Shown here: positions 56,354 through 64,000 of the stretch, one piece after another
Numbering within the stretch: the first letter of the stretch is position 1
How the letters are laid out: each line of letters opens with the position of its first letter
Source of the DNA: an uncultured Neptuniibacter sp.
GTDB lineage: Bacteria > Pseudomonadota > Gammaproteobacteria > Pseudomonadales > Balneatricaceae
DNA: 64,000 nt
Assembly: GCF_947498015.1 (NCBI RefSeq)
Contig: NZ_CANMIR010000012.1
Location: 1-64,000, forward strand
Direction: 5' to 3'
Notes under the pieces: model-generated
Databases searched by the model: none
Told to the model about the DNA's origin: nothing
What the model saw: only the letters and a program-made list of their open reading frames with translations
Position numbers and translations under genes: made by a program

Positions 56354-57562
56354 ATGAAGAATTTGAATAAAACGATCGTATCCTCAATGGTTGCCGGCAT
56401 CATGGCTGCCTCACTTTCCACAGCCGCTGTTGCTGAGTCAGATGGTAAAGTGAAGCTTGGCATCCTTGCCGATATGGGCGGTGTATACGCTGACATTTGC
56501 GGTCGTGGTTGTGTCACTGCTGCTGAGATGGCGATCGAAGATTTTGGTGGAAAAGCACTGGGCCAACCGATTGAGCTGGTGACTGCAGACTCTCAGCTTA
56601 AACCCGATATCGCTTCATCAATCGCACGCCAGTGGGTAGAAGCCGATGGCGTTGATGCGATCGGTGGACTGGTATCCTCTGCTGTATCCGGTGCGGTATC
56701 GAAGGTTAACCTGAACGCTAAGAAGCTGACTATGATCTCCGGTTCTGCCTCTAATACGTTTACAACCAAGAGCTGTAACCCTTTCAACGTTCACTGGACA
56801 TACAACGTTGTCGCACTGGCAAACGGTACCGTTAAACCGATGGTACAAGCGGGTAAAAAGAAGTGGTTCTTCATTACTGCTGACTACAGCTTCGGTCACG
56901 CACTGGAAGGGGTAGCTTCTAAAGTTATCAACGAAAACGGCGGTGAAGTTGTCGGCAGTATCCGTGCACCACTGGGTACAACAGACTTCTCCTCCTACGT
57001 ACTGCAGGCACAAGCTTCCGGCGCTGATGTTGTCGCTCTGGCGAATGCGGGTAACGACACAGTTAACGCACTGAAAACAGCCACTGAATTTGGCCTGACT
57101 GAGATGATGGATGTTGCTGGCCTATTGGTATTCACCCAGAACGCACAAGCGATGGATCCATCCGTAGCCGGTGGTATGCGCCTGACCACAGGTTTCTACT
57201 GGGACATGGATGATAAAGCACGTGACTGGAGCCAACGTTTCCAGGAGCGTCACGGTTCTATCCCAAGCATGATTCACGCTGGTGTTTACTCTGCGACGAC
57301 TCATTACCTGAAATCGGTTGAAGCCTCTGGTACTGAGGAAGCTGAAGTTGTCATCAAGAAGATGAAAGCAACGAAGCCTGAAGATTTCTTCTCTCGCAAT
57401 GCGGAACTGCGTGCCGACGGCCGCATGGTGCACGATATGCTCTCTGTTGAGATCAAGAAAGCGGGTGAGCGTAAAGATAAGAACGACATCTATAAAGTCA
57501 TCAAAGTGATCCCAGGCAATGAGGCATTCAGCCCAATGCTGCCTCAGTGCAACTTCTCCTGA
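56354..57562 (+). CDS. Liv-type ABC transporter substrate-binding protein (carboxylate-type system)
   Basis: This 402-aa periplasmic binding protein has a signal peptide (MKNLNKTIVSSMVAGIMAASLSTAAVAES, written here as its start and end) and a type I fold: VKLGILADMGGVYADICGRG, AAEMAIEDFGGKALGQPIELVTADSQLKPDIA, WFFITADYSFGHALE and GTTDFSSYVLQAQASGADVVALANAG. It is longer than LivJ and resembles binding proteins for aromatic or aliphatic acids and amides rather than branched-chain amino acids. ATG 56354 has GGAG 7 nt upstream. Confidence 0.88.
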   Translation: MKNLNKTIVSSMVAGIMAASLSTAAVAESDGKVKLGILADMGGVYADICGRGCVTAAEMAIEDFGGKALGQPIELVTADSQLKPDIASSIARQWVEADGVDAIGGLVSSAVSGAVSKVNLNAKKLTMISGSASNTFTTKSCNPFNVHWTYNVVALANGTVKPMVQAGKKKWFFITADYSFGHALEGVASKVINENGGEVVGSIRAPLGTTDFSSYVLQAQASGADVVALANAGNDTVNALKTATEFGLTEMMDVAGLLVFTQNAQAMDPSVAGGMRLTTGFYWDMDDKARDWSQRFQERHGSIPSMIHAGVYSATTHYLKSVEASGTEEAEVVIKKMKATKPEDFFSRNAELRADGRMVHDMLSVEIKKAGERKDKNDIYKVIKVIPGNEAFSPMLPQCNFS

Positions 57563-57589
57563 TTGGACAGCAACATCCTGGCATAAAGC

Positions 57590-57617
57590 AGCAGGTGTAG
57601 CCTCAGGCTCACCTGCT
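57590..57617 (+). repeat. Strong hairpin between the binding-protein gene and the LivH-like gene
   Basis: AGCAGGTG (57590-57597) pairs perfectly with CACCTGCT (57610-57617), and AGCC/GGCT extend the stem around TCA. No T run. Position parallels the hairpin in the first liv operon (11876-11905). Confidence 0.7.
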
Positions 57618-57651
57618 CCGCTACCGCATCACTTCGAATAAAAAAAGGTAG

Positions 57652-58539
57652 ATGACACCTATGTTCGATATTAATTTATTTGGCCTATTTGGCCAGTTGC
57701 TGGTCGGTCTGATCAACGGCTCATTCTACGCTCTTCTGAGCCTGGGATTGGCGATCATATTCGGCCTGCTGAAGATTATTAACTTTGCTCAGGGCGCCCT
57801 CTATATGCTGGGTGCATTTATCGCCTTTCTGGCGTTGGAATACCTGGGTATCAACTATTGGGCTGCACTGATCATCGTTCCCATCACCGTAGGCCTGGTA
57901 GGCATTATGATGGAACGTTTCCTGATCCGTCCGATTGCCAATGAAGATCACCTCTACAGTCTGCTGCTGACCTTTGGTCTGGCACTCATTATCCAAGGCG
58001 CTTTCACCCATATGTTTGGCTCATCCGGTCTCTCCTATGCGATCCCTGAGGAGCTTAAAGGGGGTAACCGTCTGCCATTTATGTATCTGCCTAACTACCG
58101 TGCCTGGATTATTGTCGCTTCAGTACTGGTCTGCTTTGGTACCTGGTACATGATCGAGAAAACCAAACTGGGTGCTTATCTTCGTGCAGGCACTGAGAAC
58201 CCACAACTGATGCAGGCGTTTGGTATCAACGTGCCTCTGATTGTCACCCTGACCTTCGGCTTCGGTGTAGCTCTGGCAGGCTTTGCCGGCGTAATGGCAG
58301 CGCCGGTTTACTCAGTCTCTCCCGATATGGGCTCCAATATACTGATCGTGGTCTTCGCCATCGTCGTCATCGGCGGTATGGGTTCGATCGGAGGTTCCAT
58401 TCTGACAGGGTTGGGGATGGGAGTGGTCGAGGGGCTGACCAAGTATTTTTATCCTGAAGCTTCAACCACTGTCATATTCCTGGTGATGGTTATCGTTCTG
58501 CTGCTTAAACCTGCCGGACTGTTTGGTAAGGAAGCCTAG
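57652..58539 (+). CDS. LivH-like ABC transporter permease (second system)
   Basis: This 295-aa inner-membrane permease has LLVGLINGSFYALLSLGLAIIFGLLKIINFAQGALYMLGAF, GLALIIQGAFTHMFG, GAYLRAGTENPQLMQAFGINV and GGMGSIGGSILTGLGMG. Two start codons are possible, 57652 and 57661; AAGG lies 3 or 12 nt upstream, respectively. It pairs with the LivM-like protein encoded 9 nt downstream. Confidence 0.9.
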   Translation: MTPMFDINLFGLFGQLLVGLINGSFYALLSLGLAIIFGLLKIINFAQGALYMLGAFIAFLALEYLGINYWAALIIVPITVGLVGIMMERFLIRPIANEDHLYSLLLTFGLALIIQGAFTHMFGSSGLSYAIPEELKGGNRLPFMYLPNYRAWIIVASVLVCFGTWYMIEKTKLGAYLRAGTENPQLMQAFGINVPLIVTLTFGFGVALAGFAGVMAAPVYSVSPDMGSNILIVVFAIVVIGGMGSIGGSILTGLGMGVVEGLTKYFYPEASTTVIFLVMVIVLLLKPAGLFGKEA

Positions 58540-58548
58540 GAGAATCAC

Positions 58549-59475
58549 ATGAATAATCTAAAACTAAATATATTCCTGCTTGCACTGGCTCTACTGGCCC
58601 CAGCCGTACTGTATCCGGTATTTCTGGCTAAGGTGCTCTGCTTTGCGCTCTTTGCCTGTGCATTTAACCTGTTGCTCGGTTTTGTTGGCCTGCTCTCTTT
58701 CGGCCACGCAGCCTTCCTCGGTACTGGTGGATATATCACCGGCTACCTGATGATCAACAGCGGCCTGACACCTGAAATTGCCATTCTCCTGGGTACTCTG
58801 GCAGGCGCGGCTCTTGGTGCGATCTTTGGCAAACTGGCAGTCAAACGTGAAGGGATCTACTTCGCGATGGTGACGCTTGCCCTGGCTCAATTGGTCTTCT
58901 TTATCTATCTGCAAGCTCCCTTCACCAATGGTGAAGATGGCATGCAGGGTGTACCACGTGGCCATGCATTCGGTGCACTCGATCTGAGTGACAATCTGGT
59001 CATGTACTACTTCGTTCTGGCGATCTTTGTTTTCGGTTACTGGTTGATCAACCGTACGGTTCACTCGCCATTTGGTCAGATACTGAAAGCGATTCGTGAC
59101 AATGAAGACCGAGCGACCTCTCTGGGGTATGACGTTAACCGCTACAAGTGGATCGCCTTTGTCATCTCAGCTGCTCTGGCTGCTCTGGCCGGTTCGACTA
59201 AAACACTGGTTTTCCAGCTCGCCTCTCTGACTGATGTTCACTGGCACATGTCCGGAGAAGTGATTCTGATGACGCTGGTTGGTGGTGTTGGAACCATCTT
59301 CGGTCCGGTACTGGGTGCAGGTTTCATCGTCACGATGCAGAACTACCTCTCCGGCGGAGAGTTGGGCAACTACATTCACATCATCATGGGTGTGGTCTTT
59401 GTAGTCTGCGTTCTGAGTTTCCGCAGCGGTATCGTCGGACAACTCATTAAATTTAAACGCAATAACTTCAGTTAA
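58549..59475 (+). CDS. LivM-like ABC transporter permease (second system)
   Basis: This 308-aa permease lacks the long N-terminal extension of the first LivM. Core motifs: CAFNLLLGFVGLLSFGHAAFLGTGGYITGYLM, KREGIYFAMVTLALAQLVFFI, GQILKAIRDNEDRATSLGYDVNRYK, LAGSTKTLVFQLASL and VGGVGTIFGPVLGAGF. AGGAG precedes the ATG by about 7 nt. It completes an importer next to the CoA ligase gene. Confidence 0.9.
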   Translation: MNNLKLNIFLLALALLAPAVLYPVFLAKVLCFALFACAFNLLLGFVGLLSFGHAAFLGTGGYITGYLMINSGLTPEIAILLGTLAGAALGAIFGKLAVKREGIYFAMVTLALAQLVFFIYLQAPFTNGEDGMQGVPRGHAFGALDLSDNLVMYYFVLAIFVFGYWLINRTVHSPFGQILKAIRDNEDRATSLGYDVNRYKWIAFVISAALAALAGSTKTLVFQLASLTDVHWHMSGEVILMTLVGGVGTIFGPVLGAGFIVTMQNYLSGGELGNYIHIIMGVVFVVCVLSFRSGIVGQLIKFKRNNFS

Positions 59476-59551
59476 TCAGACTGAATCAAGATTTGGATGA
59501 TAGACGCCGGCAGCGGTGAAAACTGCCGGCACTGACAACGAGGGAAACAAC

Positions 59552-61216
59552 GTGAACAACCAGGTGATTAACCCAATTTCTGCTTTTGAAACAGATCTGG
59601 ATAAGAATCAGGCGAACTATTCCGCCCTGACACCCATGACCTTCTTGCAACGTGCCGCTACGGTCTATCCAAACCGGACAGCGACAGTACATGGAGAGAT
59701 CCGTCGTACATGGTCCGAAACATATACACGCTGCAAACAACTGGCGAGTGCATTGCAAGCAAAGGGGGTTAATCCCGGCGATGCAGTCTCTATTCTGGCC
59801 CCAAACCTGCCGGAACATTTTGAAGCCCACTTCGCTGTACCGATGTGTGGGGCCGTACTTAACTCAATTAATATCCGTCTGGATGCTGAAGCGGTCGCGT
59901 TCATCCTCAAGCATGCTGGTACTAAAGTTCTGATTACAGACCGTGAATTTAACCACATTGTTAAAGCGGCTCTGGAACTGGTAGATGAAAAACCCTACGT
60001 CATCGATATCGACGATCCATACTGGACCGAAGGTGAGTTGATCGGTGATACCACCTTTGATGCCTTCCTGGAAACCGGTGACGAAGACTACGAACCCTAC
60101 CAGGTTAAGGATGAGTGGAACGCAATTACACTGAACTACACCTCTGGAACTACCGGGGACCCTAAAGGGGTTGTCTACCACCACCGTGGTGCTTACCTGA
60201 ATGCCATCAGTAATTCGATCTCCTGGGGGATGGAGCAGCACCCGGTCTATCTCTGGACTCTGCCCATGTTCCATTGTAATGGCTGGTGCTTCCCCTGGAC
60301 CATTGCTGCGATGGCTGGTGTCAGTGTCAGCCTTCGTCATGTTCGCGCTGATGACATCTTTAACTCGATTAAGAAAGAGAAAGTCGGCTACTTCTGTGGT
60401 GCACCGATTGTTCTGAACATGCTCAACTCAGCTGATGATGAATTGAAAGCGGGTATCGAACATAACGTTAAAGTGATGACTGCCGGTGCTGCGCCCCCTG
60501 CTGCTGTTATTGCGGGTATGGAATCACTGGGTTTCAGCGTGACTCATGTATATGGACTGACTGAAACATACGGCCCATCCGTCGTCTGTGCATGGCATGA
60601 CGAGTGGGATGAGAAATCTCTGGAAGATAAAGCGCGTCTGAAATCACGTCAGGGTGTTCGTGCACCGATGCTGGATGGTTTGATGGTTGCGGATCCTGTG
60701 ACGATGAAACCGGTCCCTAAAGATGGCGAGACAATGGGTGAGATCTTCATGCAGGGCAACCTGGTTATGAAGGGCTATCTGAAAAACCCATCCACTACTG
60801 AGAAAGCGTTTGAGGGTGGCTGGTTCCACTCAGGTGACCTAGCGGTTTGGCATGAAGATGGTTACATCGAAATTAAAGACCGTTCCAAAGATATCATCAT
60901 CTCAGGTGGTGAAAATATCTCCTCAATCGAAGTCGAAGACGTTTTGTACCGTCACCCACTGGTTCAGGAAGCTGCCGTTGTAGCGAAGTCCAACGAAAAA
61001 TGGGGTGAGACCCCTTGCGCTTTTGTCGCATTAAAAGAGGGGCAGGATCGCGATATCACAGAGAAAGAGATCATCGATTTCTGTCGTGAACATATGGCTC
61101 ACTTCAAGGCACCTAAAGATATCGTTTTTGGTGAACTACCTAAAACCTCCACCGGCAAGATTCAGAAGTTCCTGCTGCGTGACCGCGCTAACGGCGTTGA
61201 AGAGCAAGACCAATAA
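59552..61216 (+). CDS. AMP-forming acyl-CoA synthetase (medium/short-chain type)
   Basis: This about 554-aa adenylate-forming enzyme joins a carboxylic acid to CoA with ATP. It has the P-loop YTSGTTGDPKGV, the VYGLTETYGPSVV motif, GWFHSGDL, GGENISSIEVED and the catalytic lysine in KTSTGKIQKFLLR. The overall sequence resembles DmdB-type and other short/medium-chain acyl-CoA ligases. GTG 59552 has AGGGA 6 nt upstream; the frame opens at GTG 59516. It likely activates the acid imported by the preceding transporter. Confidence 0.88.
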   Translation: MNNQVINPISAFETDLDKNQANYSALTPMTFLQRAATVYPNRTATVHGEIRRTWSETYTRCKQLASALQAKGVNPGDAVSILAPNLPEHFEAHFAVPMCGAVLNSINIRLDAEAVAFILKHAGTKVLITDREFNHIVKAALELVDEKPYVIDIDDPYWTEGELIGDTTFDAFLETGDEDYEPYQVKDEWNAITLNYTSGTTGDPKGVVYHHRGAYLNAISNSISWGMEQHPVYLWTLPMFHCNGWCFPWTIAAMAGVSVSLRHVRADDIFNSIKKEKVGYFCGAPIVLNMLNSADDELKAGIEHNVKVMTAGAAPPAAVIAGMESLGFSVTHVYGLTETYGPSVVCAWHDEWDEKSLEDKARLKSRQGVRAPMLDGLMVADPVTMKPVPKDGETMGEIFMQGNLVMKGYLKNPSTTEKAFEGGWFHSGDLAVWHEDGYIEIKDRSKDIIISGGENISSIEVEDVLYRHPLVQEAAVVAKSNEKWGETPCAFVALKEGQDRDITEKEIIDFCREHMAHFKAPKDIVFGELPKTSTGKIQKFLLRDRANGVEEQDQ

Positions 61217-61249
61217 CAATAGATACAACTAATTATAAACAGAGTGAAA

Positions 61250-61276
61250 ACTCCCTGAGCTTCTGGTTCAGGGAGT
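61250..61276 (+). repeat. Hairpin before etfB
   Basis: ACTCCCTGA (61250-61258) and TCAGGGAGT (61268-61276) form a 9-bp perfect stem 13 nt upstream of the etfB start codon. No T run. It could reduce read-through, shield the 5' end of a processed message or affect translation. Confidence 0.6.
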
Positions 61277-61289
61277 ATGAGGTACCGAC

Positions 61290-62039
61290 ATGAAGATACT
61301 TGTCACCGTAAAACGCGTGATCGACTACAACGTTAAGGTACGTGTTAAATCCGACAATACCGATGTTGACCTGGCTAACGTAAAGATGGCGCTCAACCCG
61401 TTCTGTGAGATCGCGGTTGAAGAAGCGGTCAGACTCAAAGAAGCCGGCGTTGCAACAGAGGTCGTTGTGGTTTCCATAGGGCCTAAAGCGTGTCAGGAAC
61501 AGATCCGGACAGCGTTGGCTCTGGGTGCAGACCGCGGTATCCAGATTGAAACAGATTCGATGCCAGAATCACTCAATGCAGCCAAGCTGTTAGCAAAAGT
61601 GATTGCAGAGGAACAGCCAGAATTGATCGTTATGGGTAAACAGGCGATCGACAGCGATAACAACCAGACCGGTCAGATGCTGGCCGCCCTGCTTGATATG
61701 CCACAGGGCACATTCGCATCTGAACTGAAACTAGAATCAGGTAAAGCACAGGTAACCCGTGAAGTGGACGGTGGTCTGCAGACCGTTGAACTCAATCTTC
61801 CAGCGATCGTTACGACTGACCTGCGCCTGAATGAACCCCGTTATGCCTCTTTACCCAACATCATGAAAGCCAAGCGCAAACCGCTGGCAGTCAAAACACC
61901 TGCGGATCTCGGCGTTGAACTGAAAGAACATAGCAAGCTGATACAGGTGACGCCACCTGCAGAGCGTCAGGCAGGTATCAAAGTAGCCAGCGTTGATGAG
62001 CTGGTAGAGAAACTTAAAAACGAAGCCAAAGTAATTTAA
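61290..62039 (+). CDS. etfB: Electron transfer flavoprotein beta subunit EtfB
   Basis: This 249-aa protein opens [20 protein letters not shown], with [47 protein letters not shown] and the adenine-nucleotide loop, all typical of EtfB. With EtfA it accepts electrons from acyl-CoA dehydrogenases and passes them to ETF:quinone oxidoreductase. GAGG lies 7 nt before the ATG. Confidence 0.95.
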   Translation: MKILVTVKRVIDYNVKVRVKSDNTDVDLANVKMALNPFCEIAVEEAVRLKEAGVATEVVVVSIGPKACQEQIRTALALGADRGIQIETDSMPESLNAAKLLAKVIAEEQPELIVMGKQAIDSDNNQTGQMLAALLDMPQGTFASELKLESGKAQVTREVDGGLQTVELNLPAIVTTDLRLNEPRYASLPNIMKAKRKPLAVKTPADLGVELKEHSKLIQVTPPAERQAGIKVASVDELVEKLKNEAKVI

Positions 62040-62051
62040 GGGGGTGATCTG

Positions 62052-62978
62052 ATGGCTATTCTGGTAATTGCAGAACATGACAACCGCACCCTTAAAGGTG
62101 CCACTTTTAACACCGTTGCAGCGGCAACTCAGATGGGGGGAGAGATCCATCTTCTTGTCGCCGGTAGCAACTGCAAAGCGGTCGCAGTCACAGCGGCATC
62201 ACTTGATGGTGTTAGCAAAGTTCTACTGGCAGATGACCTCGCATATGAGCATCAACTGGCTGAAAACATCAGCAAGCTGGTTACAGAGCTGGGTAAAGAT
62301 TACAGCCATATCGTTGCCCCTGCGACAACTTCAGGTAAAAACTTCCTGCCGCGGGTAGCCGCGCTGTTAGATGTTGCTCAGATCTCAGACATCACCGCTG
62401 TTGAAGCTGAAAACCGGTTCCAACGCCCAATCTATGCGGGCAATGCGATTGCGACAGTGGAATCACTGGATCCCATTAAAGTTATTACCGTCCGTGGAAC
62501 TGCTTTTGATCCGGTCGAAACCAAGGGCTCTGCGGAGATCTCTGAGATCTCAATCTCACATGACGCCAAACTATCCAGCTTTATCGGCGAGGTCATGGCT
62601 GAGTCTGACCGTCCTGAATTGACTGCAGCAGAAGTGATTATCTCTGGCGGTCGTGGAATGGGGAACGGAGAGAACTTCGCTCTACTGGAAACGGTCGCGG
62701 ATAAACTGGGTGCTGCGGTTGGAGCATCCCGCGCGGCTGTCGATGCTGGTTTCGTACCTAACGATATGCAGGTGGGTCAAACCGGAAAAATTGTCGCACC
62801 AGAACTCTATATTGCCGTGGGAATATCAGGTGCCATTCAGCATCTGGCAGGCATGAAAGATTCAAAAGTTATTGTTGCTATCAATAAAGATGAAGAAGCA
62901 CCGATCTTTACCGTCGCAGACTACGGCCTTGTCGCTGATCTGTTTGACGTGATGCCAGAGCTGCAAGAGAAACTGTAG
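62052..62978 (+). CDS. etfA: Electron transfer flavoprotein alpha subunit EtfA
   Basis: This 308-aa subunit carries the FAD-binding C-terminal domain: IISGGRGMGNGENFALLE, LGAAVGASRAAVDAGFVPNDMQVGQTGK, PELYIAVGISGAIQHLAGM and VAINKDEEAPIFTVADYGLV. It forms the EtfAB dimer with the preceding gene (12-nt gap). A strong terminator follows. Confidence 0.96.
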   Translation: MAILVIAEHDNRTLKGATFNTVAAATQMGGEIHLLVAGSNCKAVAVTAASLDGVSKVLLADDLAYEHQLAENISKLVTELGKDYSHIVAPATTSGKNFLPRVAALLDVAQISDITAVEAENRFQRPIYAGNAIATVESLDPIKVITVRGTAFDPVETKGSAEISEISISHDAKLSSFIGEVMAESDRPELTAAEVIISGGRGMGNGENFALLETVADKLGAAVGASRAAVDAGFVPNDMQVGQTGKIVAPELYIAVGISGAIQHLAGMKDSKVIVAINKDEEAPIFTVADYGLVADLFDVMPELQEKL

Positions 62979-62985
62979 CTCCCTC

Positions 62986-63027
62986 GCGGGTCAGGGCGTC
63001 ACTCTGCCGCCCTGCCCGCATTTTTTT
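62986..63027 (+). terminator. Rho-independent terminator after etfA
   Basis: GCGGGTCAGGGCG pairs with CGCCCTGCCCGC (one bulged T) and is followed by ATTTTTTTATTT. It lies between etfA and the acyl-CoA dehydrogenase gene. Confidence 0.93.
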
Positions 63028-63100
63028 ATTTCAATCGTACGGAATTGGGATCGCAACAAACTGTTACCGCCCAGTTCTAAGAAGTTAAAGAGAGACTAAG

Positions 63101-64000
63101 ATGAGCACCTATAACCCCCCTCTTCAGGATGCCAGTTTTGTATTAGACCAGTTGATCGGTCTGGACCAGATGTGTAACGACCTCAAGCTCGATGAGGTGA
63201 ACAGCGAACTGGCCAGCGTTATTGTTGAGGAAGCCGGTAAACTGGCCTCTGAAGTGCTCGCCCCCCTGAATTCAGTGGGAGACCAGAACGGCGCTACCGT
63301 CAGCGAAGGCGCCGTAACTGAAACGCAAGGGTTTTCAGATGCATACCAGCAATTTGTGGAGAATGGCTGGGCGACTCTGACCGGTCCGGAGGAGTTTGGT
63401 GGCCAGGCACTACCGAACGTTCTGGGTACCGCTGTTAATGAACTCTGGCACTCATCCAACATGGCCTTTGCGCTCTGCCCTATGCTGAGTCAGGGTGCTG
63501 TTGAAGCATTGATCGCTCACGGTAGCGATGAACTCAAAGCGCAGTACCTGCCACAGTTAATCAGTGGCGAATGGACGGGTACCATGAACCTGACCGAACC
63601 GAATGCGGGCTCTGATCTTGCAGCAGTCTCAGCGAAAGCTGTACCGGATGGTGAGCAGTTCCGGATCAGCGGTCAAAAGATTTTTATCACTTGGGGTGAT
63701 CACCAGATGACCTCAAATATCGTTCACCTGGTACTGGCGCGCCTCCCGGATGCGCCTGCAGGGGTCAAAGGGATCTCTCTGTTTATCGTCCCCAAATATC
63801 TACTGGATGAACAGGGCCAGCCAGCAGCACAGAACGATGTCAGTTGCGTCTCCCTTGAGCACAAGATGGGGATACATGGTAGTCCGACCTGTGTGATGAG
63901 CTTTGGCGATAATGAAGGTGCAATTGGTTACCTGGTTGGCGAAGCGAACAAGGGCCTGAGCTACATGTTCACAATGATGAACCATGCTCGTCAATCTGTC
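63101..64000 (+). CDS. Acyl-CoA dehydrogenase, large DmdC-like type (3' end beyond the window)
   Basis: The visible 300 residues are the N-terminal half of an acyl-CoA dehydrogenase: an N-terminal extension (MSTYNPPLQDASFVLDQL), the helical domain (EFGGQALPNVLGTAVNELW) and the FAD beta-domain with LTEPNAGSDLAAV, KIFITWGD and HKMGIHGSPTCVMSFGD. These features match the about-590-aa family that includes DmdC (3-methylmercaptopropionyl-CoA dehydrogenase). AGAGA precedes the ATG at 63101. It probably donates electrons to the neighbouring EtfAB. It follows a strong terminator, so it may have its own promoter. Confidence 0.9.
   Translation, partial: MSTYNPPLQDASFVLDQLIGLDQMCNDLKLDEVNSELASVIVEEAGKLASEVLAPLNSVGDQNGATVSEGAVTETQGFSDAYQQFVENGWATLTGPEEFGGQALPNVLGTAVNELWHSSNMAFALCPMLSQGAVEALIAHGSDELKAQYLPQLISGEWTGTMNLTEPNAGSDLAAVSAKAVPDGEQFRISGQKIFITWGDHQMTSNIVHLVLARLPDAPAGVKGISLFIVPKYLLDEQGQPAAQNDVSCVSLEHKMGIHGSPTCVMSFGDNEGAIGYLVGEANKGLSYMFTMMNHARQSV

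Noticed and set aside
59552..64000. Naming the ligase and dehydrogenase dmdB and dmdC outright
   Set aside because: The resemblance is at family level; dmdA and dmdD are not visible and the pathway substrate cannot be decided from this sequence.

Overview
The window looks like chromosome from a marine gammaproteobacterium, most likely Oceanospirillales (a Neptuniibacter/Amphritea/Marinobacterium-like genome). This is inferred from gene order (htpX near alaA and msrB; dusA next to tal), TRAP and branched-chain-type ABC uptake genes, many signalling proteins and moderate GC. No sequence search was run. There is no insertion sequence, prophage or CRISPR array. The window opens at the 3' end of a tRNA gene and closes inside an acyl-CoA dehydrogenase gene.

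Layout. 1-8 kb: tRNA-Asp and housekeeping genes (syd, yajG-like lipoprotein, Tag-like glycosylase, msrB, alaA, an HDOD protein, an exonuclease, an RlmI-like methyltransferase, htpX). 8-16 kb: a chemoreceptor and a complete liv-type ABC importer (SBP, LivH, LivM, LivG, LivF). 16-18 kb: a structured leader, two small proteins and a second HDOD protein. 17.7-24.9 kb: a LysR regulator divergent from a TauD-like dioxygenase, glcDEF and an orphan TRAP binding protein. 25-38 kb: tRNA-Ala, two GGDEF/EAL proteins, gltX, dgkA, dusA, tal and a double-HAD protein. 38-43 kb: a decayed DUF808 gene, an AhpD-like protein, a LuxR regulator and two permeases. 43-46.5 kb: a zinc cluster around a Zur-like palindrome. 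46.6-50.8 kb: a second LuxR regulator, a MobA-like flavin hydroxylase and small proteins. 50.8-64 kb: a two-component system divergent from a second liv-type importer, followed by an acyl-CoA ligase, EtfBA and an acyl-CoA dehydrogenase.

How the genes fit together. The last 13 kb reads as a sense-import-activate-oxidise cassette for an unidentified carboxylate: Cache-domain hybrid kinase and OmpR-type regulator, ABC importer, CoA ligase, electron-transfer flavoprotein and dehydrogenase. The divergent promoter region carries tandem 10-bp GTTA repeats of the kind OmpR-family regulators bind, and a closely similar pair lies upstream of the permease at 40 kb. The two LuxR regulators each have a TGTCCC/GGGACA palindrome just upstream. 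The zinc cluster has a 21-bp palindrome between an operon (outer-membrane protein with a His-rich segment, ZnuA-like, ZnuB-like) and a divergent DUF1826 gene, but no ATPase gene. The double-HAD protein has His in place of the second motif-I Asp in both domains. These are the observations most worth following.
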